Source: Clostridiales bacterium CHKCI001
GTDB lineage: Bacteria > Bacillota > Clostridia > Lachnospirales > Lachnospiraceae
Direction: 5' to 3'
NCBI GenBank assembly: GCA_900045905.1
Contig: FCNS01000004.1
Location: 62,001-126,000 of the forward strand
DNA length: 64,000 nucleotides
A program made the translations under genes and the position numbers. The notes under the pieces are model-generated. The model did no database searches, was not told the origin of the DNA, and worked only from the letters and a program-made list of their open reading frames with translations. Shown in pieces: positions 8,293 to 17,079 of the stretch. Each line of letters starts with the position of its first letter. Position 1 is the stretch's first letter.

Positions 8293-10196
8293 GCTTCCGC
8301 CTCCTCATATTCTGCCGTCTCCGGCAACATCCGGAAATTCTTCAGGGCGTCCAGGATCGCAAGTTCCTTCTCCTTCGGGCATTTCGGGACACGCACTTTC
8401 GGATTCTCCGGCTTATTGTAGTTTTCCCCCATCTCTATGCCGTATTTCCGCTTGATCTGGGCGATATACAGGGAAGATACTTTCAATCCGCTCTTTTCCA
8501 GGACATACGCCTTGATCTCCGCATAAGTTGCTTTCGCCTCCGGCACGGTCACAGGAAGTTTCCTGCAGTCCAGCACAAACGCCACCGTTTCATCCGGGAG
8601 TTCCGGCTCCCCGGCCGCCTCATCCTCCCCATAGAAGACCAGGAACCGGAACGCTATGGATTTTAAGATTCTTCCGTCTTTCTGCTCTTCCGGGAATACC
8701 TCAATCCGCTCGATGAACTGCCGGCACAGTTCCCTCCGCTCTGCGTAGCTCATTTTCCGGTAAAGCCGGTCAATATGATCCAAGATCCGGCTGATCTGTC
8801 CGGAGGACTGAAGCCCCTCCCGGACCGCCGCCAGTTTCCTTTTCACCTGTCCGATCTCTGTCTCCAACTGCTCAATCCGGTCATAAGCGACGTCAATCCG
8901 CTCCTGGATAGCATCATATGCCTCGTCATACCCATCCGCCAGAACATCCAGACGGTCCAGTTCCTGACCCAGCTTATATTTCAGATGCTCCTGGCTGTGC
9001 AGTCTCCTGCGGAGGTCTTTCAGCTGTCCCTCAAAAGACGCTTCGGAGGATTGGTCGCCAATGGCCGCCGCAAAAGCGTTCCGAAATTCTTCCGTCCGCG
9101 TCAGCTGTCCAAGGATCTCCAACACTGCCCCATCCAGTTTGCTCTGGTTATAGGTATGCTTAAAACTGCACCTGCGCCCTTCTGACTTCCGGTAATTCCG
9201 GCAGGCGTAGTAATAAATCGGCTTGTAGTATCCTCCCCTGTTCTTATTGATACGCTTGTTCTTCTGCATCACCATCCCTGCCCCGCACAGCGGGCATTTC
9301 ACCAATCCGGACAGCATGCTGATCCGGTCCGGTTCGTCTTTCTCATAATGGACGGCCATCTCTTTCCGTTTCGCCTGTACCCTGTCCCACATTTCTTCCG
9401 GGATAATGGCTTCCTGCTTTCCCCTGACCGTGATCTCCTTCCTCTGGTTCTGCTCATCCATGCTCCGGTTCGTCCTGCGGTAATATACAATCTTCCCGCA
9501 GTAAAAAGGATTGTCCAGGACACGGGCGGCGAAATCCCGGTTATAGGGGCAGGGACTTCCTCTGGAAATCCGCCGGTGCCCGTGGTCATTCAGCCACCGC
9601 ACCACTGTGGCAAGCTTCATATCCGGTTCCAGATACTTGGCATAAATCAGCCGGACAATCTCCGCTTCCCCCGGCTCAACAGTCAGCTTCCCGTTCTTAT
9701 TCCGGTACCCGAAAGGCGCCGGTCCGCCTGCCCAGCCACCCTCCATCATCTTCTGCATCCGTCCGGCCATAAACTGCACCCGGATGTTCTCCCGTTCAAT
9801 CTCCGCCACAGCGGACAGGATCGCAAGGGTCAGCCTTCCGCCCTGGGTGGAACTGTCAATACTGTCTTCCACACATACCAGATCCACATCATAGTCCAAA
9901 AGTGTCTGGATGGATTTCAGCACATCCGCGGCGTTCCTTCCGAAACGGGACAGCTTAAACACCAACACATAAGAGATCTGCTCCTTCCCGCTGACGATGT
10001 CGTCCATCATCTCCATAAAGGCAGGTCTTCCCAGGATGCTCTTTCCGGATTTTCCGGCGTCACAGTATTCGCCCGCGATTTCAAGGTTCTTATATTCCGC
10101 GTACTGGCGCAGGCGTTCCTGCTGAGCCTCCAGGCTGTAGCCTTCCGTCTGGGCGGCCGTGGAAACACGGGTGTAAATGTAACATTTCTTTTTCAC
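8289..10196 (-). CDS. large serine recombinase 1 (integrase) with an RlmD-type C-terminal extension
   Basis: A 635-residue serine recombinase. It has catalytic Ser12 in YTRVSTAAQ, the KLSRFGRN motif near residue 85, a recombinase domain (about 160-270), a zinc ribbon (CPLCGAGM with paired cysteines near 300-350) and a coiled coil (about 375-455). Residues 535-635 are unusual: after DETVAFVLD comes KATYAEIKAYVLEKSGLKVS and later GENYNKPENP. From memory, this is the C-terminal extension found on many clostridial RlmD methyltransferases. It starts with GTG at 10196 after GAGGTGAGG and has its own promoter. It is the first gene of a two-recombinase operon, and the two proteins may act together. 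Confidence 0.92.
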   Translation of the reverse strand: MKKKCYIYTRVSTAAQTEGYSLEAQQERLRQYAEYKNLEIAGEYCDAGKSGKSILGRPAFMEMMDDIVSGKEQISYVLVFKLSRFGRNAADVLKSIQTLLDYDVDLVCVEDSIDSSTQGGRLTLAILSAVAEIERENIRVQFMAGRMQKMMEGGWAGGPAPFGYRNKNGKLTVEPGEAEIVRLIYAKYLEPDMKLATVVRWLNDHGHRRISRGSPCPYNRDFAARVLDNPFYCGKIVYYRRTNRSMDEQNQRKEITVRGKQEAIIPEEMWDRVQAKRKEMAVHYEKDEPDRISMLSGLVKCPLCGAGMVMQKNKRINKNRGGYYKPIYYYACRNYRKSEGRRCSFKHTYNQSKLDGAVLEILGQLTRTEEFRNAFAAAIGDQSSEASFEGQLKDLRRRLHSQEHLKYKLGQELDRLDVLADGYDEAYDAIQERIDVAYDRIEQLETEIGQVKRKLAAVREGLQSSGQISRILDHIDRLYRKMSYAERRELCRQFIERIEVFPEEQKDGRILKSIAFRFLVFYGEDEAAGEPELPDETVAFVLDCRKLPVTVPEAKATYAEIKAYVLEKSGLKVSSLYIAQIKRKYGIEMGENYNKPENPKVRVPKCPKEKELAILDALKNFRMLPETAEYEEAEA

Positions 10197-10225
10197 GTCC
10201 TCACCTCTTTCGGTTGCTCACTGTT

Positions 10226-10277
10226 ACACGGTTCCCCCGTGTATGATTAATATATCGGAGTCCGGCATCCCCGCCAA
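10226..10277 (-). promoter_or_regulatory. promoter and leader hairpin of the recombinase operon
   Basis: On the minus strand TTGGCG (10277-10272) and TATATT (10254-10249) are 17 bases apart. A short perfect hairpin ACACGG-GGGAA-CCGTGT (10242-10226) follows in the leader before the ribosome site of recombinase 1. The hairpin could be an operator or could modulate translation. Confidence 0.5.
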
Positions 10278-10325
10278 CTCGCAGGACGCACAAGGTTTCT
10301 CCCTGAAAACTATGCGGAACGCACA

Positions 10326-10355
10326 GAAAAAGCCGACAGCCCACAGGACTGCCGG
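10326..10355 (-). terminator. terminator after the small gene upstream of the recombinases
   Basis: On the minus strand CCGGCAG and CTGTCGG form a stem with a short loop, followed by CTTTTT. It separates the small gene at 10369-10539 from the recombinase promoter. Confidence 0.65.
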
Positions 10356-10368
10356 TAAGGATGTGGTT

Positions 10369-10539
10369 TCATGTTTGTTTCGCGTCAGAATCCTGTATCC
10401 TTTCTGATTCCAGTTCTTCCAGAATTTCAGCGCCGTACTTCTGGATCATCCGCGCCATAAATTCGGCGCACTGTTCCATGTTCAGATCTGCCTGTTTTTG
10501 CGTATACATGCCTGTACTGATCATTTCCCGTCTTTCCAT
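10369..10539 (-). CDS. small protein of unknown function, possible recombination directionality factor
   Basis: About 56 residues, charged and helical, including MYTQKQADLNMEQCAEFMAR and EILEELESERI. I do not recognise the family. A longer reading from 10590 exists, but the GAGGCGGG site fits the ATG at 10539, and the upstream ATG sits inside a repeated leader module. It is a separate transcription unit directly upstream of the recombinase pair, the usual place for an accessory or excision factor. That role is inferred only from position. Confidence 0.55.
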   Translation of the reverse strand: MERREMISTGMYTQKQADLNMEQCAEFMARMIQKYGAEILEELESERIQDSDAKQT

Positions 10540-10560
10540 GAGTTTCCCGCCTCTCTTGCC

Positions 10561-10628
10561 GCAAGGATAAACCTTGCTTTGTTTTCTCATGTCACAGGCA
10601 AAGAAAAACCCAGGTATTTTACCCTGGG
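10561..10628 (-). repeat. terminator-leader module, copy 1
   Basis: On the minus strand: an AGGGTAAAAT-containing hairpin (CCCAGG/CCTGGG, 10628-10609), a T run, the box TTGCCTGTGAC (ending 10591), then a second perfect six-base hairpin GCAAGG-TTTAT-CCTTGC (10577-10561). Two more copies occur at 48091-48149 and 52921-52979. The hairpin plus T run should end transcription entering from the right, originally from the endolysin gene before the cargo island was inserted. Confidence 0.6.
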
Positions 10629-10785
10629 CTTGCTAATATTAAAGTAATGATGATTTTTTTCTGAGAAACAGCATCACGATATTTTCAGATTAACATCCTA
10701 GCTCCCTTGCCGCGCCGAAATTGATGCAATGTAACGATGAACGCACCACTCCTTTAACGATAGTGAACCGGTGCGAATTTATAAG

Positions 10786-11730
10786 TTATTTTGAAAACTC
10801 TCGCGGAGATTGATGATAATATTCCCGAAACGCCTTATAAAAATTGCTACTGTTGCTGTAACCGAGCATGGAGGCAATCTCCTCAACAGACAGATTGGTT
10901 CCTTTCAGAAGAAAAGCTGCACGCTCCATCCGCTGTTCCAAAAGAATCTCGGAAAAGGATTTTCCGATTTCACGGTGCAACAGAGTGGAAATATAGTTTG
11001 GGTGGTAAGAAAAATGTTTCGATATATCTTTTAATGTCACAACATCAGAGTGCTCTCCCATATAACGGACGATTTTATCTGACAGCCGTTCATCTTTCGG
11101 AACAGGGATCGACCGCTTATACTGCCTTGCTACCATCATCAGCAGCGTCAATACCATAGGCTGGAGAATGGCTTGGGTATCCTCCTGCGGATTGGCATAT
11201 TCAATCACCATCATTTCCAGAAGGGTGCGGATACAGCAAGAGTCATCAAATCGAAGGTGAATAAATTCTTCGGAATACTCGTTGGTTTGTGGATCAAGGA
11301 AGAAGTGGAACAGCTTCGTATCTGCGGACAGCACCGGAAGAAACACCCGAAAAAATGTCTCTTTTTGAATCAGGATGCCAATGATGATAATGTCTTTTTC
11401 ACTGTGTGCCGAGAGCGCATAGCCAGCGAATGGCTGACCAATATAGCACTCATTTTCGTGAATCGTGATGTAGTTGTCATATTTATAGCTCAGCGCACCA
11501 TAATCTCCTGAATAGGCGAAGTTAAAAAAGAAAAAATCCTGGCGGTGGAACATCTCCTGAATATCCGGGCCTTTATGCACACAGATCATGATATTTTCTT
11601 CCGGTGGGCCGGGCCAGGCATAGGATTTTTCCATCGGACTTCCGGCAGGAACGTCAAGATATTTCCAGTTCCGTTTGGCAAACTGTTCTCCCAGTTTTTC
11701 AATTGCCGCATCTAAAGTGGGATTGCTCAT
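10786..11730 (-). CDS. AraC-family transcriptional regulator
   Basis: A 314-residue protein with an N-terminal cupin-like sensing domain and a C-terminal AraC DNA-binding domain (about 215-314). Two helix-turn-helix motifs are visible: TLKDISKHFSYHPNYIST and VEEIASMLGYSNSSNFYKAF, closing with YYHQSPREF. The ATG at 11730 overlaps the stop of the upstream SDR gene by one base and shares its GGAGGG site, so the two are coupled. It is divergent from the MATE/alcohol dehydrogenase genes and is their likely local regulator. The inducer is unknown, but the neighbours suggest a reactive carbonyl or a toxic organic compound. Confidence 0.9.
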   Translation of the reverse strand: MSNPTLDAAIEKLGEQFAKRNWKYLDVPAGSPMEKSYAWPGPPEENIMICVHKGPDIQEMFHRQDFFFFNFAYSGDYGALSYKYDNYITIHENECYIGQPFAGYALSAHSEKDIIIIGILIQKETFFRVFLPVLSADTKLFHFFLDPQTNEYSEEFIHLRFDDSCCIRTLLEMMVIEYANPQEDTQAILQPMVLTLLMMVARQYKRSIPVPKDERLSDKIVRYMGEHSDVVTLKDISKHFSYHPNYISTLLHREIGKSFSEILLEQRMERAAFLLKGTNLSVEEIASMLGYSNSSNFYKAFREYYHQSPREFSK

Positions 11731-12443
11731 CAAATACCCTCCTCGTGCAGCGTCCATCCAAAGTCATTGTGGTAAATCATCTGTCTCGTCATGCCGCCGT
11801 CAATGCAGATGTTTTCTCCCGTGATAAAACCGCCCTTATCTGAGCAGAGATACAATACCATGTTGGCGATGTCCAGAGGATTTCCCACCCGGCCGACAGG
11901 ATGCTGTGCGGCATCTGCGCCTGTATACTCCGTGTAAGCGGTATCGATCCAACCTGGGGAGATAGAGTTGACTCGGACTTTTCCCCTGAGACTGACCGCC
12001 AGGGCATGGGTAAGCGCCGCAATGCCGCCTTTGGCAGCGGTATAGCTTTCTGTCTGCGGCTGGCTCATCCGGTCACGGGAGGAGGAAATATTCACAACAG
12101 CCGCATCGGGAGAAAAATGCGGCAGAAAGAGCTTTGTAAGGTAGAACGGCGCTGTCACGCCTACCCGCAGGGCGTAATTAAATTCTTCATAGGAACATTC
12201 GGAAATTCCTTTCATCAGGGGCAGGGCGTTGTTGATGAGATAGTCCACTTTTCCATACTCCGTGATTACCTTCTCCGCAAAGCGGACGAGGGTTTCTTCT
12301 TCCGCCAAATCGCCGACAAAATAGCCGTTGGACCGCTTGTCGATCATGCAGACGGACGCTCCGTTTTTCAAAAATTCCTCGGCAATACATTTTCCAATGC
12401 CCTGTGCGCCGCCTGTAATGACAGCCACTTTATCCTGAAACAT
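11730..12443 (-). CDS. short-chain dehydrogenase/reductase (SDR)
   Basis: A 237-residue classical SDR. It has a TGGAQGIG nucleotide loop, an INNAL element instead of the usual NNAG, an active-site Ser in VNISSSRDRM, the YTAAKGG catalytic Tyr-Lys pair and the NSISPGWIDT loop. It should oxidise or reduce an alcohol/carbonyl pair with NAD(P). The ribosome site AAAAGGAGG is well placed. It is co-transcribed with the AraC regulator and divergent from the MATE gene. The substrate is not predictable. Confidence 0.92.
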   Translation of the reverse strand: MFQDKVAVITGGAQGIGKCIAEEFLKNGASVCMIDKRSNGYFVGDLAEEETLVRFAEKVITEYGKVDYLINNALPLMKGISECSYEEFNYALRVGVTAPFYLTKLFLPHFSPDAAVVNISSSRDRMSQPQTESYTAAKGGIAALTHALAVSLRGKVRVNSISPGWIDTAYTEYTGADAAQHPVGRVGNPLDIANMVLYLCSDKGGFITGENICIDGGMTRQMIYHNDFGWTLHEEGI

Positions 12444-12581
12444 TTTATCAGCCTCCTTTTTTTTCAGTATACCACGAGATATTAGAAAAAGCCATAGAAA
12501 TCATTAAGTTTTGGCGCTGACATGCATTGTTTTCCGCTTTATACTGAAACGGTTGAGTTCAAAAGAAACAGGAGGATCATA
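12444..12581. promoter_or_regulatory. divergent promoter region between SDR/araC and the first MATE gene
   Basis: On the plus strand CTGACA (12517-12522) and TATACT (12540-12545) are 17 bases apart and precede the MATE gene. On the minus strand another TATACT precedes the SDR gene. The facing -10 boxes and the AraC gene make this a likely binding region for that regulator. Confidence 0.5.
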
Positions 12582-13952
12582 ATGTCAGCAAAAATTCAAA
12601 ACAGCAGGAATGCTGTCTTTTACCGAAAACTTTTTTCCCTTGTACTGCCGATTGCTTTTCAGCAGTTTATGTTGGCGGCGGTCAGCGCATCCGATGCCTT
12701 GATGTTGGGAGTTATCAGCCAGGATGCGCTCTCCGCAGTTTCGTTGGCGGGACAGATCACGTTTGTATTTAACCTGTTCATGGGCGGTCTGACGATGGGG
12801 ACAAGTATTCTGGCCGCACAGTATTATGGGAAAGGTGATAAAGAGTCGATTGAGAAAATTTTCGGCTATGTGACGAGAATCTCGTTTCTGATTTCCATTG
12901 TCTTTTTCTGCGCCTCGCTTTTTACGCCCTCCATGCTGATGCGGATATTTACCAGCGAATCGCGGCTTATTTCGGGCGGCGTCAACTATCTTCGCATTGT
13001 GTCTGTCTCTTACCTGTTCACGGGTATCTCACAGATCTATCTGTGTATCCTGAAAAACACAGATTATGCCATGAAAAGCATGGTCATCGGCTCCAGTGCG
13101 GTGGTGATCAATCTCTTTTTGAACGCGGCCTTGATATACGGGCTGTGGTTCTTCCCTGAAATGGGGATCGCGGGCGCCGCGCTGGCTACTTCCATTTCCA
13201 AACTGATTGAAATGGCCTGGGCCTATGCGGAATCCTTGCGAAAAGACCGTATTCGGCTCCATATCAAATACTGCATTTCTGCGGAACAATGGCTGGTACG
13301 GGATTACTGGAAATACACCTTGCCCATGTTGGGAGATTACTTGGTATGGGGTGTGGGATTTTCCATGTACTCCGTTATCATGGGGCATCTTGGCAGCGAT
13401 GCAGTTGCCGCAAATTCCATTGCCAATATTGCCAAAAATCTGATTGTGAGTTTCTGTACAGGTCTTGGCAATGGCGGCGGGATCATTGTTGGAAACGAAC
13501 TTGGAAATGGGAATTTAGAGCAGGCGAAACGGTATGGCGGCCTGTTGTGGAAATTGTCGATTGCCAGCGGAATTGTATCCGGGCTCCTTCTGGTTGCACT
13601 GTCGCCACTGATTTTGAATGTAACCGATCTCACTCCACAGGCTTCCGGGTATCTGCAATGGATGCTGATTCTTTGTGCCTGCTACATGGTAGCGAAGGCA
13701 ATCAATACAACGACAATCGCAGGTATTTTCCCGGCTGGAGGGGATTCCAAATTTGGCCTGAAATGCGATACGATTACCATGTGGCTGTTTGCGGTTCCCG
13801 CTGGTTTCCTTGCGGCATTTATTTTCCATCTTCCTGTGGTCATCGTATTTCTGATCGTCAACCTGGACGAAGTAGTAAAGGTTCCTGCGGCGATCATCCA
13901 TTACAAACAGTATGGTTGGCTGCGGAACATAACACGGGAGCAGGCAAGCTGA
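12582..13952 (+). CDS. MATE-family multidrug efflux transporter 1
   Basis: A 456-residue integral membrane protein with about twelve hydrophobic segments in two halves. MATE family marks include SLVLPIAFQQFMLAAV at the start of helix 1 and the region GLGNGGGIIVGNELGNG in the second half. Such proteins expel cationic drugs or metabolites using a Na+ or H+ gradient. The ATG at 12582 has AGGAGG at ideal spacing. It is the first of three MATE genes in the island and is followed by the alcohol dehydrogenase gene. Confidence 0.92.
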   Translation: MSAKIQNSRNAVFYRKLFSLVLPIAFQQFMLAAVSASDALMLGVISQDALSAVSLAGQITFVFNLFMGGLTMGTSILAAQYYGKGDKESIEKIFGYVTRISFLISIVFFCASLFTPSMLMRIFTSESRLISGGVNYLRIVSVSYLFTGISQIYLCILKNTDYAMKSMVIGSSAVVINLFLNAALIYGLWFFPEMGIAGAALATSISKLIEMAWAYAESLRKDRIRLHIKYCISAEQWLVRDYWKYTLPMLGDYLVWGVGFSMYSVIMGHLGSDAVAANSIANIAKNLIVSFCTGLGNGGGIIVGNELGNGNLEQAKRYGGLLWKLSIASGIVSGLLLVALSPLILNVTDLTPQASGYLQWMLILCACYMVAKAINTTTIAGIFPAGGDSKFGLKCDTITMWLFAVPAGFLAAFIFHLPVVIVFLIVNLDEVVKVPAAIIHYKQYGWLRNITREQAS

Positions 13953-13984
13953 AATGAGAATTTACCACGATAGACATTAAGATA

Positions 13985-14018
13985 TAGCGTCGAAATTGCC
14001 AGCGGAAGGCGCTATACT
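13985..14018 (+). promoter_or_regulatory. inverted repeat upstream of the alcohol dehydrogenase
   Basis: TATAGCG and CGCTATA face each other across about 20 bases. The right arm overlaps a TATACT -10-like box, and a weak TCGAAA lies 17 bases upstream of that box. This could be a regulator site over the adh promoter. It lies about 60 bases before the adh start. Confidence 0.4.
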
Positions 14019-14074
14019 TAAAATGTAAGCTGAAGACACAAGTAAAATATAAGTATCGTATGGAGGTTTTCAAG

Positions 14075-15238
14075 ATGAAAGACTTTGTTTTTAACATGCC
14101 AACCCGTGTGCTTTTCGGAGCCGGTCAGCTTAACGCTCTGCATGAACAGAAGCTCCCCGGAAAAAAGGCGCTGATCGTTACATCTAACGGTCAGTCTGTT
14201 AAAAAGTACGGGTATCTGGCTCGCACAGAGAAAGAACTGGAGCTGGCTGGCGTAGAATACGCCCTGTTTGACGAGATCCGCCCGAACCCCACCCGGGAAA
14301 ACGTCATGGACGGCGCCAGGGCGGTGAAGGAAAACGGCTGCGATTTTGTGGTAGCATTAGGCGGCGGATCTGTGATGGACTGCGCGAAATGTATCGCTTT
14401 GATGGTCACCAATCCTGGCGACATCTGGGACTATTCCCTCAGCAGTCAGGGCGGGAAAAAGAACGCGGAATTTGACGCGATTCCGATCGTAGCGATCACG
14501 ACTTCCGCAGGAACCGGCAGCGAAGTGGATATTGCCGCAGTTATCTCCAATGACGCTACAAAGGAAAAGACAGGCATTTTCTTCCCCTCCATGTTCCCGA
14601 CCCTCTCCATCGTTGATCCCGATCTGATGATGAGCGTGCCGCCGAAATTTACGGCCTATCAGGGAATGGATGCTTTCTTCCATGCTTCGGAGAGCGTCAT
14701 CAACAAGAACGAGCATGTTGTAGCAGAGATGTTTGCCCTGAAGGCGATTGAGCTGATCGCCAAATATCTGCCCATCGCCTATAAAGACGGAAACAACAAA
14801 GAGGCCCGTTACTATATGGCGATCGCAAACACGCTGGCGGGCTATTACATGAACTGCACTTCCGCCCATACGATGGAGCATGTCATGGGCAGCTATCACG
14901 AGGATCTGGTTCATGGCGCAGGACTGATTATGATTGCCCACGCCTATTATGATTTCTTTGCGGAGCGTCAGGCTGCTGAGGAGCCGATGATCAAGATGGC
15001 ACGGGCGATGGGTGTGGAGAACCCCACTTCTGGCAAAGACTTTATCCACGCTCTGGACGCTCTGCTGGAATCCATCGACTGCGCCGACCTGAAGATGAGC
15101 GAGGCCGGGATTACCAGGGAAGAAATGAAACTGTATCCGCAGCGCGTCCACGAGGTGTTGGGCGGAGATATTACCGCCGACCCGCTGCCTTTGTCCGATG
15201 AAGACTATTTGGAAATCTATGAAAAGTCTTTTCGGTAA
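14075..15238 (+). CDS. iron-containing alcohol dehydrogenase (BDH/YqhD type)
   Basis: A 387-residue group III metal-dependent alcohol dehydrogenase. It has the NAD(P) loop LGGGSVMDCAK near residue 95, TTSAGTGSEV near 145, and metal ligands in the region GMDAFFHASES and the HTMEHVMGSYH and HGAGL motifs. It likely interconverts aldehydes and alcohols with NAD(P)H. GGAGG at 14062-14066 selects the ATG at 14075. It opens a plus-strand run of closely spaced genes reaching 21705. Confidence 0.93.
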   Translation: MKDFVFNMPTRVLFGAGQLNALHEQKLPGKKALIVTSNGQSVKKYGYLARTEKELELAGVEYALFDEIRPNPTRENVMDGARAVKENGCDFVVALGGGSVMDCAKCIALMVTNPGDIWDYSLSSQGGKKNAEFDAIPIVAITTSAGTGSEVDIAAVISNDATKEKTGIFFPSMFPTLSIVDPDLMMSVPPKFTAYQGMDAFFHASESVINKNEHVVAEMFALKAIELIAKYLPIAYKDGNNKEARYYMAIANTLAGYYMNCTSAHTMEHVMGSYHEDLVHGAGLIMIAHAYYDFFAERQAAEEPMIKMARAMGVENPTSGKDFIHALDALLESIDCADLKMSEAGITREEMKLYPQRVHEVLGGDITADPLPLSDEDYLEIYEKSFR

Positions 15239-15253
15239 GAAGGGAGTATGGGC

Positions 15254-15691
15254 ATGGAAGAAAAACTAAAACTGGCCGGTCAGGCGTATGGAAACGGCTG
15301 CACCTGTTCCCAGGCTGTATTATGCGCCTTTGCAAATGATATGGGGCTGGACGAAACGACTGCCTATAAAATGATGGAAGGTTTCGGCGGCGGGTTTGGA
15401 GCCATGCAGGAGGTATGCGGCGCGTTCTGCGCCGCAGCCGCCGTTATCAGCTATTATACCAGCAGCGGCAGCATGGATGGGAAAAGCAAAGGAAAAACCT
15501 ACAAAGCAATCCGTCGGGCCGCTGAGATCTATGAACAGGAATACGGATCCATACGATGCAGGGAAATCCTGCATGGGAACGCCCCCAAAGCCTTCCAGTG
15601 CGGAATGAAGGTAAAGGACGCCGTACTGATGGTGCATAAGGTGTTGGGGGAGGAAGCGGCACAAGTAAAAACGGAGGAAAATATTTTGTGA
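15254..15691 (+). CDS. C_GCAxxG_C_C family redox protein
   Basis: A 145-residue protein with the family's spaced cysteine pattern: a cluster in GNGCTCSQAV, then the VCGAFCAAA motif that stands for GCAxxG, and single cysteines further on (SIRCREI and AFQCGMKV). Family members are thought to be redox-active or metal-binding, often near oxidoreductases or metal transporters. The start at 15254 is chosen because GGGAG is too close to the ATG at 15248. Its stop overlaps the GTG of the next MATE gene. Confidence 0.85.
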   Translation: MEEKLKLAGQAYGNGCTCSQAVLCAFANDMGLDETTAYKMMEGFGGGFGAMQEVCGAFCAAAAVISYYTSSGSMDGKSKGKTYKAIRRAAEIYEQEYGSIRCREILHGNAPKAFQCGMKVKDAVLMVHKVLGEEAAQVKTEENIL

Positions 15692-17079
15692 GAAGGAAAA
15701 AGCAATCGTCTGCTAAAATGGTGGATATGACAATCGGCAGTCCAATCCGGCTGATTCTGTCCTTTGCTGCGCCATTGTTCATTGGGAATATTTTTCAGCA
15801 GATCTACACCATGGTAGACACTATGGAAATGGGCTACTTTGTCGGTGATGATGCCATCTCAGCTATTGGCGCTGCATCGTCCCTGTACAATTTGTTGATG
15901 AGCCTGACCATCAGCATGAACAACGGTTACGCAATTGTTGTCACACAGGCTTTCGGCGGCCGTGACGGGGAAAAACTCCGTCAATCCATTGCAGGCACTG
16001 CCGTGCTTAACATCGGCATGACTGTTCTGGTTACTGTAGGGGCTCTGCTGTTCATGCGCCCGCTGCTGCGGTTCATGAATACGCCTGAGGAAATTTTTGA
16101 CCAGTCCTTTGTATATATGTTGATCCTGTGCGCGGGTCTGTTTACAACAGTCGGTTACAATATGTTCGCCAGCATCCTGCGGGCGGTGGGAAACAGCCGG
16201 ACTCCGTTGTATATCCTGATTATTTCAAGCATTGTAAATGTGCTGCTGGATCTGTTTTTGATTATTGTTCTAAGGCTTGGGGTAATTGGAACTGCGCTGG
16301 GAACCGTGCTGGCCCAGGCACTTTCGGCGCTGCTGTGTGGCTGGATTCTGTTACGGGATTACCGTACACTTCTGCCGCTGAAAGGAGACTTACATGCTTC
16401 CCGTCCTCTGTGGCCCCAGTTGCTGTCGTCCGGAATTGCTATGGCTCTGATGATGTGTGTAGTCAATCTTGGGACGCTGATTTTCCAGCGGGCCAACAAT
16501 GTGTTGGGCGAAAGTGTAATTGCTGCGCATACAGCAGCACGTAAAATTATCGAAGCATTTATGCAGCCTTTAGGTACCCTCGCCACTGCCAATTCAACAT
16601 TTGTCTCCCAGAATTGGGGTGCCGGGAAATATCAGCGTATCCAGACCACACTGCGGAAGGTCCTGGGGCTGGAAATACTTTGGGGTGCCATCGCCTGTGT
16701 CATCGTCTATCTGATCGATGAACCGTTGATCCGCCTGATTACCGGCACTCAAAATGAAAACATTATTGCCAACGGTGTATTGGCCATGCGGGTCAGTTTG
16801 CCGTTCTTCCCTATTTTGGGCGTTCTGCTTTGCCTGCGCACAGCAATGCAGTCAATGGGATATAAGGCCGCACCTGTAGCCTCCAGCTGTGTGGAACTTA
16901 CGATGAAAGGCATTGGGGCTGCTCTTTTGATACCAGTCTATGGCTATTTTGGCACTAGTATTACGGAACCGCTGACTTGGACAATTATGACAGCATTTCT
17001 TATAGTGGTCTATCTGTTGCAGCGCAAAAAGATTTTTTCTGAACAATACCATATTGACAGCCGGGAGGTGAAAGCATGA
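15688..17079 (+). CDS. MATE-family efflux transporter 2
   Basis: A 463-residue membrane protein of the DinF/NorM superfamily. Family features include GSPIRLILSFAAPLFIGNIF at the first helix, the helix-2 segment with VDTMEMGYFVGDDAISAIG, and TANSTFVSQNWGAGKYQR at the start of the second half. It starts with GTG at 15688, with CGGAGG upstream, and overlaps the previous gene by four bases, so expression is coupled. Its pairing with a cysteine-rich protein and oxidoreductases suggests export of a reduced or conjugated toxic product, which is inference. Confidence 0.91.
   Translation: MRRKKQSSAKMVDMTIGSPIRLILSFAAPLFIGNIFQQIYTMVDTMEMGYFVGDDAISAIGAASSLYNLLMSLTISMNNGYAIVVTQAFGGRDGEKLRQSIAGTAVLNIGMTVLVTVGALLFMRPLLRFMNTPEEIFDQSFVYMLILCAGLFTTVGYNMFASILRAVGNSRTPLYILIISSIVNVLLDLFLIIVLRLGVIGTALGTVLAQALSALLCGWILLRDYRTLLPLKGDLHASRPLWPQLLSSGIAMALMMCVVNLGTLIFQRANNVLGESVIAAHTAARKIIEAFMQPLGTLATANSTFVSQNWGAGKYQRIQTTLRKVLGLEILWGAIACVIVYLIDEPLIRLITGTQNENIIANGVLAMRVSLPFFPILGVLLCLRTAMQSMGYKAAPVASSCVELTMKGIGAALLIPVYGYFGTSITEPLTWTIMTAFLIVVYLLQRKKIFSEQYHIDSREVKA

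Noticed and set aside
7372-8421. Long plus-strand frame opposite the recombinases
   Set aside because: It crosses the boundary between the two recombinase genes, has no start signal and no recognisable domain; the minus-strand frames explain the sequence.
10786-11730. The AraC-family regulator as the missing prophage repressor
   Set aside because: It is inside the cargo island, translationally coupled to an SDR gene and divergent from efflux genes, so it most likely regulates those.
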